Assembly: GCF_003846135.1 (NCBI RefSeq)
Contig: NZ_RHHM01000005.1
Span: forward strand, 186,001-250,000
Reading direction: 5' to 3'
Length of the DNA stretch: 64,000 nucleotides
Source of the DNA: Erwinia psidii
Lineage (GTDB): Bacteria > Pseudomonadota > Gammaproteobacteria > Enterobacterales > Enterobacteriaceae
Below, in pieces: positions 57,326 to 64,000 of the stretch (position 1 is its first letter; each line of letters begins with the position of its first letter). The translations under genes and the position numbers were made by a program. A model generated the notes under the pieces. It had not been told where the DNA came from. It ran no database searches and saw only the letters and a list, made by a program, of their open reading frames with translations.

Positions 57326-57973
57326 ATGGAAACCATCCACTATTTCATTGATAACTGGAGTTATCTCGCCACTCTTACTTTCCAGCACCTGTGGCTGGTC
57401 GGCCTTGCCGTCGGTATGGCAATTATTATTGGTGTGCCGGTAGGGATTATGATTGTTCGCTACAAATGGCTGGAAGCCCCGGTGCTTGGACTGGCCACCA
57501 TTGTGCTGACCATTCCTGCCATCGCATTATTCGGCATGATGATCCCACTATTTTCGCTAATCGGCCAGGGTATTGGCGTATTGCCAGCCGTAACGGCGGT
57601 GTTTCTCTACTCGTTACTGCCTATCGTGCGTAACACCCATACCGCGCTTGAAAATCTGCCAGACGGACTGCGTGAAGCAGGACGGGGCATCGGGATGACA
57701 TTCTGGCAGCGCCTGCGTTGGGTCGAAATCCCAATGGCGTTGCCGGTTATTTTTGGCGGTATCCGCACCGCAGTCGTGATGAATGTTGGCGTCATGGCAA
57801 TTGCCGCAGTGATTGGTGCGGGTGGCCTTGGTTTGCTGCTGCTGGATGGCATCAGCGGTAGTGATATTCGTTTGTTAATTGCCGGTTCGGTAATGATTTG
57901 CCTGATGGCGATAGTTCTCGATTGGCTGCTGCACCGTTTGCAGCTGGCTATGACACCTAAGGGGATTCGATAA
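57326..57973 (+). CDS. OsmU-type ABC transporter permease
   Basis: 215 residues, five to six membrane helices, with GRGIGMTFWQRLRWVEIPMA as the ATPase-contact loop and the conserved GIRTAVVMNVGVMAIAAVIG stretch. It is the second, shorter permease (OsmW/YehW type). GAGGAGAACGC precedes ATG. Its stop overlaps the start of the ATPase gene (TAATG). Confidence 0.9.
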   Translation: METIHYFIDNWSYLATLTFQHLWLVGLAVGMAIIIGVPVGIMIVRYKWLEAPVLGLATIVLTIPAIALFGMMIPLFSLIGQGIGVLPAVTAVFLYSLLPIVRNTHTALENLPDGLREAGRGIGMTFWQRLRWVEIPMALPVIFGGIRTAVVMNVGVMAIAAVIGAGGLGLLLLDGISGSDIRLLIAGSVMICLMAIVLDWLLHRLQLAMTPKGIR

Positions 57974-59112
57974 TGATAAAACTGGAAAACCTCACCAAGA
58001 CGTTTACCCAGAAAAACGGAACAACTATTAATGCTGTGGACAACGTGAGCCTTAACGTACCGGAAGGTGAAATGTGCGTGCTGCTTGGCCCTTCCGGCTG
58101 TGGTAAATCCACCACGTTGAAAATGATCAACCGACTGATCCCATCCACCAGTGGCAAAATACTGATCAATGGTGAAGATACCAGCGGACTCGATACGGTA
58201 ACGTTGCGACGTAATATTGGCTATGTTATTCAGCAAATCGGTCTGTTCCCAAATATGACCATTGAAGAAAATATCACCGTGGTGCCCAAAATGCTGGGCT
58301 GGGATAAAAAGCGCTGTCACGAGCGCGCCAGCGAACTGATGAGTATGGTTGCGCTGGATCCGAAAAGCTTTCTGCACCGCTATCCGCGTGAGATGTCAGG
58401 TGGACAACAGCAGCGTATTGGTGTGATCCGCGCCCTGGCTGCTGATCCACCGGTCCTGCTAATGGATGAACCTTTCGGTGCCGTTGACCCGATCAACCGT
58501 GAAGCTATCCAGAATGAATTTCTTGACATGCAGCGGCAGCTGAAGAAAACGGTAATGCTGGTGAGTCATGACATTGATGAAGCACTGAAACTGGGTGACC
58601 GCATTGCGGTGTTTGGTCAGGGCAAAATCGTGCAGTGCGCCAGCCCGGATGAGTTGCTGGCAACGCCCCGCAATGATTTTGTCGGTTCTTTTGTTGGCCA
58701 GGATCGAACGCTGAAGCGCCTGCTGCTGGTATCCGCAGGTGATGTCACCGATCAGCAACCGACCATCACGGTGCAGCTATCAACGCCGTTGTCAGAAGCG
58801 TTTGCCATGATGGATGATAACGATATGCGTTCCATCACCGTCGTCGACCAGCAGCAGCGTCCGCTTGGCTTCGTAAAACGTCGTGAGGCGCGGGCGGGTA
58901 GCGGCAGCTGTGCAGACATCCTGCATACCTTTAAGGTGACCGGGCGCGCGGAGGAGAACCTGCGTGTGGTGCTGTCGAAATTATATGAGCACGACACCAC
59001 CTGGATGCCGATTGTGGATGAAGATGGTCGCTACAGCGGAGAAATTTCGCAGGACTATATTGCCAGTTATCTCAGCTCAGGACGCACCCGTCGTGCGCTG
59101 AATCTGGCTTAA
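57973..59112 (+). CDS. OsmU-type ABC transporter ATPase with CBS region
   Basis: 379 residues. Walker A GPSGCGKST (about 36-44), Q-loop VIQQIGLFPNMT, signature MSGGQQQRIGVIRAL (about 139-153), Walker B VLLMDEPFGAVDP and H-loop SHDID. The C-terminal part (about 255-370) has two CBS-like segments (MDDNDMRSITVVDQQQRPLG and LYEHDTTWMPIVDEDGRYSG) that in OpuA/OpuC proteins sense ionic strength. Last gene of the operon; a terminator follows. Confidence 0.93.
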   Translation: MIKLENLTKTFTQKNGTTINAVDNVSLNVPEGEMCVLLGPSGCGKSTTLKMINRLIPSTSGKILINGEDTSGLDTVTLRRNIGYVIQQIGLFPNMTIEENITVVPKMLGWDKKRCHERASELMSMVALDPKSFLHRYPREMSGGQQQRIGVIRALAADPPVLLMDEPFGAVDPINREAIQNEFLDMQRQLKKTVMLVSHDIDEALKLGDRIAVFGQGKIVQCASPDELLATPRNDFVGSFVGQDRTLKRLLLVSAGDVTDQQPTITVQLSTPLSEAFAMMDDNDMRSITVVDQQQRPLGFVKRREARAGSGSCADILHTFKVTGRAEENLRVVLSKLYEHDTTWMPIVDEDGRYSGEISQDYIASYLSSGRTRRALNLA

Positions 59113-59118
59113 TCAGTA

Positions 59119-59140
59119 AAAGCGGCAAGGAAGCCGCTTT
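59119..59140. terminator. Terminator after the OsmU-type operon
   Basis: AAAGCGGC pairs with GCCGCTTT around a 6-nt loop and is flanked by A and T runs, 7 bp after the ATPase stop. It may also serve the convergent bioD gene. Confidence 0.85.
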
Positions 59141-59160
59141 ATCCCGGAAGGCGTTGCCGG

Positions 59161-59832
59161 TCAGTTGTGCAGCAGCTCGCTCAGGTCGAAATAGTCAGCC
59201 AGTTCCCGGGTTTCAATTTTTGGTAAGTAAGGCAGCTCAGCCAGTAACGGCGATGAAATACTGTTGCTCAGTACTTCAATAATCTCCGCATAGTGGGCCA
59301 GCCCAGGATTGATCCTGTTCGCCACCCAACCCAACAGCGGTAGCCCGTCGTTGATTACCGCCTCTGCCGTGAGCAATGCATGGCTGATACAACCCAGTTT
59401 GATGCCTACCACCATCACCACCGGCAACCTTTCAGCCACTACCCAGTCTGATAAAGGCCGCGTGTCATTCATCATGTTGCGCCAGCCCCCGGTGCCTTCC
59501 ACCACGACATGGTCGGTCTGCTCACTCAACGCATGCAGACTTTCACTTAATATTTTGTAATCAATCAGGGTTTTCTGGTTGGTGCTGATTTCGTCATCAG
59601 GAAGGGTAATGGGGTTAATCGCAGAATAGGGAAACGTCAGTGAAGAAGCAGACTGCAAAATCAGTGCATCATTGTTACGCAGGCCCTTTTCGGTATGTTG
59701 ACTACTTTTTGCTACCGGTTTAAAACCTGTGACACATTTATTTCCAGCGGACAGCTTTTGTATCAGCGCACGGCTGACCACGGTTTTACCCACGCCAGTA
59801 TCGGTCCCGGTAACAAAAAAACGCTTTAACAT
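59161..59832 (-). CDS. bioD2: Dethiobiotin synthetase homologue BioD2
   Basis: 223 residues (E. coli YnfK/BioD2 231). P-loop GTDTGVGKT (about 8-16), GFKPVAKSSQ, then VVEGTGGWRNMM. Dethiobiotin synthetase closes the ureido ring of biotin precursors. Its place beside mlc is that of the E. coli second copy, so a separate bioD in a bio operon is likely elsewhere. The start MLKRFFVTGTD is used; the frame is open 61 codons further with no homology. Confidence 0.92.
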   Translation of the reverse strand: MLKRFFVTGTDTGVGKTVVSRALIQKLSAGNKCVTGFKPVAKSSQHTEKGLRNNDALILQSASSLTFPYSAINPITLPDDEISTNQKTLIDYKILSESLHALSEQTDHVVVEGTGGWRNMMNDTRPLSDWVVAERLPVVMVVGIKLGCISHALLTAEAVINDGLPLLGWVANRINPGLAHYAEIIEVLSNSISSPLLAELPYLPKIETRELADYFDLSELLHN

Positions 59833-60045
59833 GCTGCTTTTCAAAGTCAGATCCTCAACGGGAATGATAAGAATAATTGAACATAAAAGATGAGGTATCT
59901 TAAGAGATGTAATGGAAAAGCAGCTTGCGTTAGCGCAAGATTTTTGTTGATAACACGCAGGGTTCTGGCGCGATTTCAGCACGGTAAAAACCGACTCAGG
60001 CAGCGTACTTATCAATGAGAAAGGAGATGGCGTCCCGGCTGGCGG

Positions 60046-61263
60046 TCAGCCCTGCAACAGCCGGACCAACAGCGTACCATTATAGAGTGCGTCTTTGATT
60101 AACGCCCCACCCGGCAAAGTACCCTGATTACAGAACTGTGTTTCCTGTATCTCAATCCCGTTGCTGTAAGCCGGAAATGCCTGACGCCGGATACAGTCAG
60201 TAATGGCCGGATGAAGGACACTACTCGCACGATTGAACGGCGAACCAATCAGGATTTTTTGGGGGTGAAACAGGTTAACCATAATGGACAGAATGCGCCC
60301 GACGCTATGACCCACATCAGTAATAATATCTTTTGCCAGCCGGTCGCCAGCAAGAGCGGCTTCACATAACGTTTCTGTAGTCAGCGCTTTCTGGTGCAGG
60401 ATGCTGTTTTGTGCTGTCTGCATTCTGGATAACGCCAACGCAAGCACGCTTTCACAACTGGCAACCGTTTCCAGACAGCCATGATTGCCGCAGTAGCACC
60501 GTTTACCATAAGGATCGACCTGAGTGTGACCAATCTCTGCTACTGTTCTGCCACCGGCGTGCAGCAGGCGTCCGCCACTGATCACCCCAGCGCCAACGTG
60601 ATGATCAATCACAACCTGAATCACGTCGCTGTCGTCTCTGGCAGCCCCGAACAGCGACTCGGCCAGCAGCCACGCATAAATCTCGTGCTGTATGTACACC
60701 GGAAGCCCGGTGCATTTTTCCAGTTCCGCTCCCAGTGGCATATCGCTGACCTGGTAAAACGGCAAGTGATGAACAATACCGCGATCTTTATCCGGTGCGC
60801 CTGGCAGGGTAATAGCAATAGCAGTAAGCCGCTCCAGCCTGTTCTGATGGCGCTCAAAAAAGTGGTTAATCTCAGAAATAATACGTTCAGAAAGCGGTTT
60901 GGCAGCATTGACCGGCAACGGCAACGTATCCTCAACCACCAGTGAAGTGCTCAAATCCCGCAGCGCCAGGGTTATCTCACCACGACCAATGCGCACCGAA
61001 AGAAAATGCCATGCCACGGTATCAAGGATCAAACCAATGGCGGGCCGTCCCCGGCTGCCAGGGTCCTGGAATTCTGTTTCCTGTACCAGATGGGCTTCAA
61101 GCATTTCCCGCACAATTTTGGTGATACTGGCCGGTGCCAGCTGCGATCTTCGGGCCAGTTCAATACGGGAAATAGGGCCATACCGGTCTATTAGCCGGTA
61201 CACCACCCCCGCATTAGTTTGTTTGATCTGGTCGATGTGGCCAGGTTGAGTGTCCATTATCAC
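60046..61263 (-). CDS. mlc: ROK-family repressor Mlc
   Basis: 405 residues (E. coli Mlc 406). N-terminal helix-turn-helix (about 25-50: ARRSQLAPASITKIVREMLE), then the ROK sugar-kinase-like fold with the zinc motif CYCGNHGCLE (about 256-265). Mlc represses ptsG, manXYZ and other genes and is released by unphosphorylated EIICB-Glc. GTG at 61263 aligns with the E. coli start; an ATG two codons later is the alternative. Contains PGHIDQIKQTNAGVVYRLID near the start. Confidence 0.96.
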   Translation of the reverse strand: MIMDTQPGHIDQIKQTNAGVVYRLIDRYGPISRIELARRSQLAPASITKIVREMLEAHLVQETEFQDPGSRGRPAIGLILDTVAWHFLSVRIGRGEITLALRDLSTSLVVEDTLPLPVNAAKPLSERIISEINHFFERHQNRLERLTAIAITLPGAPDKDRGIVHHLPFYQVSDMPLGAELEKCTGLPVYIQHEIYAWLLAESLFGAARDDSDVIQVVIDHHVGAGVISGGRLLHAGGRTVAEIGHTQVDPYGKRCYCGNHGCLETVASCESVLALALSRMQTAQNSILHQKALTTETLCEAALAGDRLAKDIITDVGHSVGRILSIMVNLFHPQKILIGSPFNRASSVLHPAITDCIRRQAFPAYSNGIEIQETQFCNQGTLPGGALIKDALYNGTLLVRLLQG

Positions 61264-61639
61264 GCCCTGCCCTCATTTATTTTCGTGCTGCTAAATAAAC
61301 CCAGCGGCCATGGTGGAACACTTCCCGTACTGCGTCAACTATTTGGCCAGCAATGTGATTTATCACACACAAAAGCCATCTGTTTTTTTCTTGCGAAGGG
61401 GAAGCAGCTGGTTTTTCATCTTTCTCTGACGCGTTAACCATTCGCTGGCTGGCCCAGCGCAGCAACGGTACGCCTTGCTGAAAGAACACCACAATGCAGC
61501 AGCCTCATTTCTGTTGTCATACCGCTACTGGCACTACCAGCGGCTGTAACGTTAAGAAATAGAAAATGCCGGGAGGGGTATTATGCCATATCCGCCACTT
61601 CCAGGCGCGGACAGGGTATGGCTTTAACCGGAGACTGAC
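61264..61639. other. Region between mlc and msrA
   Basis: About 375 bp holding the mlc promoter. TGTGATTTATCACA at 61354-61367 is an imperfect dyad of CRP-like half-sites with too short a spacer. No gene was found. Confidence 0.45.
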
Positions 61640-62167
61640 TTATGTGGTACGATCGGCATAATGCTTTTGCAGCTTTTGTAATTTAGGTGGGATCACCGCG
61701 AGACAATAACGGTTCTCCTGGCCTTCACCTTCCCAGTAGTTCTGATGGTAATCCTCAGCAGGAAACCACTCTCCCCTTTCAATCGTGGTCACAACCGGCT
61801 CGCTGTGCTCACTCTGAGCACGGGCAATCGCCGCTTTGGCTTCAACAGCCTGATGTTCATCCAGCGGAAAAATAGCGGAACGATACTGTGTGCCCGTATC
61901 GTTCCCTTGCCGGTTCAGCTGAGTAGGATCATGAGTGGCGAAGCTGATATTCAGCAACTCTCCATAGCTGATTTGTTGCGGATCAAAACGAAGGCGAATC
62001 GCTTCCGCGTGGCCGGTTTCACCGCTACATACCTGGCGATAAGTGGGATTGGGCAGATGGCCACCAATATAGCCACTCTCCACAGATTCCACTCCGTTAA
62101 TCTGCCTGAACACGGCTTCAGTGCACCAGAAACATCCTCCGGCAATAATGGCATACTCAACGGTCAT
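61640..62167 (-). CDS. msrA: Peptide methionine sulfoxide reductase MsrA
   Basis: 175 residues with the catalytic motif GGCFWCTEAVF (about 10-20), GYIGGHLPNPTYRQVCSGET and HDPTQLNRQGNDTGTQYRSA, the core of MsrA. It repairs oxidised methionine (S form). It is the short form, lacking the N-terminal extension of E. coli MsrA (212). The ATG at 62167 has GAGGAG upstream; an in-frame start 15 codons earlier is not needed. Confidence 0.94.
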   Translation of the reverse strand: MTVEYAIIAGGCFWCTEAVFRQINGVESVESGYIGGHLPNPTYRQVCSGETGHAEAIRLRFDPQQISYGELLNISFATHDPTQLNRQGNDTGTQYRSAIFPLDEHQAVEAKAAIARAQSEHSEPVVTTIERGEWFPAEDYHQNYWEGEGQENRYCLAVIPPKLQKLQKHYADRTT

Positions 62168-63789
62168 GCTGTTCTCCTCATTAATCTGTTCATCTGCCAG
62201 CAGAATAATCAAGTGGCTTTAATAGTGTTATTGCAGCACAGGCATATTAATAATGCCATGCAAAGCGCACAACTCATTCATTTATGCACAGAAACCGACA
62301 ACCTTTGATGGTTTAACATCGCCATTGAAACACCACTGTCAGGCAAAACAGTCTGGCGTTATGTGCCGGAAACGGCGAAATTTCCGTTATCACGATCGCT
62401 CGGGGCCAGAATGCCCGCAAGCATCATGCAACTGACGAATGCCAAACTAACGGCTATATCCGGGGCAGTCCACCATGGAGATGCGTATTAGCCTGATTAA
62501 TCATTGTCTCAACCCGCGCTTTGATGTTGTATGTCGGCAACGGTGTTCAGACAAATATTTCATGCGCAAAGGAAAATGGTGAAATGGTTATTCATTGCCC
62601 GGCATTGCCTGCTTCATGATGCATTCTCCCTTAAACGTCTGATGAGCGACATAAAAAACTGAATACCTGCTGTCTCTGTTGAACAGTTTCGCCTGATGTA
62701 GAATCTCCGGTGTAATTCCTTATTACTTTAGTTGGCTAAGCATTATTCACCATTTACTTACCGCGATGCCTGCAGACATAAATTACTGTGCTCACCGCTA
62801 TGGTTCTGTTTTAACAAATTGCATGTTGTAACTAAAATAGCATATCCAACACCCGCATTAAAACTGATACGCCCGTCGCTACCGGAGAGTTTCGTTGCCT
62901 GGCGCCTGGCCCATCTGCGGCAGATGCAGATAGTGCTGTACAAATGTTGCATTCAGTGAACTGACATACTGCCGGGTAGTCGATGAACATAAGACGGTTT
63001 ACCTGTAAACCTAACAGGCTCTATTTACAACGCGTCGTACATACCTGAAACTTATGCCTTGCCGATTACTCAGGTTTGTCACTGAGCTACACGGTAAAAA
63101 CTATAAATGCTTCGCCATGACCGATAGCGCTGTATACTTGCGCCGACGAAAAAATCCGGGACTCTGGCATTGAAGGCATTGAACCACAATAGCTGAACTT
63201 TTTCGCTGTCGCTTCCGGTTGTTAATTTGCTCCCCCCTCACTGTTTTAATGCAGCAGCAGTCCTGATGTCATTTGAACAGGAGGTGACAAATTTTCACGA
63301 ACGGCTAAACTGATGCACGAATAAAGTTCACTTCTGGCAATCCTTTCCGGGGCAATACATTGGACATTTTCGTCGTCAGATAACATCACGGCCTGACGAG
63401 ACGGCGGCTGTTCAGGTTCAGGGAATGTCTGCAATGGCATTAAGCGTGCCGCTCAGAGATAACTATTCACTCAGTATCCTGAGTGAACATAACCGCTACT
63501 CTTAATTGAATATAAACGCCGTTTCGAATCGCTATAATTATACTTCCCTGCTCATTTGTTTCAGCTCATTGATTCGTTCATGACTGCCAATGTCACTTAA
63601 GACTAATCCCAATATTGTAAATATCCTCTGTCATTCTCCCGCAATTCAGAAAAAAAAATGAAAAAATCGGGTAAATAAAAAAATATTTTCTTGTCTGGGT
63701 ATTTTTAACTGCCGAATTTATCTGTACACTGCTTATCGTTCCATACACTGATTAGTTTTAAACCATCCACAACGCTACGGACTCCTTTT
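62168..63789. other. 1.6-kb region without a supported gene
   Basis: No frame has both a ribosome-binding site and recognised homology. A 40-codon minus-strand fragment near 62355-62475 (WTAPDIAVSLAFVSCMMLAG) reads like a hydrophobic relic, and 62758-62952 minus (GRISFNAGVGYAILVTT) is possibly another, but neither can be named. The last 300 bp are AT-rich and should contain the promoter of the H-NS-family gene. Confidence 0.5.
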
Positions 63790-64000
63790 ATGAGCGAAAC
63801 ACTGAAAGTATTAAATAACATTCGAACTCTTCGTGCTCAGGCTCGGGAGGTTTCTTTATCTGAACTTGAAGATATGCTTGAGAAACTCGAAGCGATTGTT
63901 AAAGAACGCCGGGAAGCTGAAGCGGCTATTGCCTCAGAAATCAAGGAAAAAGAAGAAAAACTGGCAAAATATCGTCAGATGTTGTTGGACGATGGTATTG
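63790..64000 (+). CDS. hns: H-NS family nucleoid protein (partial, runs off the window)
   Basis: The first 70 residues are present. [20 protein letters not shown] matches the start of H-NS, followed by the dimerisation coiled coil [20 protein letters not shown]. The C-terminal DNA-binding domain lies beyond the edge. ACTCCTTTT precedes ATG, a poor ribosome-binding site. It is an H-NS rather than StpA type by its first residues, but whether it is the main hns or a paralogue cannot be decided from this context. Confidence 0.85.
   Translation, partial: MSETLKVLNNIRTLRAQAREVSLSELEDMLEKLEAIVKERREAEAAIASEIKEKEEKLAKYRQMLLDDGI

Noticed and set aside
61354..61367. CRP site upstream of mlc (TGTGATTTATCACA)
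   Set aside because: The spacer between half-sites is 4 bp, not 6, so I did not annotate it as CRP.
62732..62959. 75-residue plus-strand frame
   Set aside because: Rich in Cys, His and Leu in a random manner, no ribosome-binding site and no homology.

Overview
This window looks like a chromosomal segment of a plant-associated enterobacterium of the Erwinia/Pantoea lineage. Most genes are close relatives of Escherichia coli genes. The backbone order (ydgD-ydgU-asr ... rstB-rstA ... ydgH, pntA-pntB, uspE, fnr, hrpA, azoR, ydfG, ynfA/ynfB/ynfD, bioD2, mlc) follows the 1.4-1.6 Mb region of E. coli with insertions and losses. A complete AvrE/DspE-family type III effector gene, typical of Erwinia, Pantoea, Pectobacterium and Pseudomonas syringae, points to a plant host. 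No rRNA, tRNA or CRISPR array was seen. Assignments rest on reading the sequence and on memory of family sequences; no database search was made.

Layout. 1-13.1 kb: core genes. An IS256-type relic at the left edge is followed by ydgD, ydgU and the acid-shock gene asr, which has an RstA-box-like site, then an M32 carboxypeptidase, the rstB/rstA two-component pair, an orphan small gene, ydgH, transhydrogenase pntAB, uspE and fnr with its own FNR box. 13.1-20.7 kb: an accessory island of about 2 kb of decayed DNA (IS256 and IS6 relics, a CGCAT pentanucleotide array), then the 1679-residue AvrE/DspE effector with no chaperone gene and no visible hrp box. 20.7-25.5 kb: an aromatic-acid-type MFS transporter, DoxX, a methyltransferase and a chemoreceptor with a FliA-type promoter. 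25.6-32.6 kb: the complete L-rhamnose locus rhaT / rhaR-rhaS / rhaB-A-D-M. 32.6-35.9 kb: sotB, an Rrf2 regulator and an AI-2E-type permease. 36-37.8 kb: a frameshifted relic and an unknown AT-rich gene. 37.9-44.8 kb: a second chemoreceptor with a near-perfect FliA promoter, hrpA and azoR.

45.2-49.7 kb: a DUF441 membrane protein, an Asp/Glu racemase-family protein, and convergent hpxO (urate hydroxylase) and guaD (guanine deaminase). Each of the last two is preceded by a sigma-54 promoter with correct GG-N10-GC spacing and an upstream NtrC-like dyad, which suggests nitrogen-controlled purine use. 49.7-54.9 kb: ydfG, a broken SMP-30/gluconolactonase gene behind a secreted cupin, a small membrane gene convergent with a DUF4225-like gene beside a resolvase relic, then ynfA, ynfB and ynfD. 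55.6-59.1 kb: a four-gene OsmU/OpuC-type compatible-solute ABC transporter. 59.2-64.0 kb: bioD2, mlc, msrA, 1.6 kb with no convincing gene, and the start of an H-NS-family gene cut by the window edge.

The best leads are the orphan AvrE-family effector in its IS-scarred island, the sigma-54/NtrC purine module, the pentanucleotide repeat array, and the decayed/AT-rich pair at 36-37.7 kb. I did not find a clearly new multigene system.
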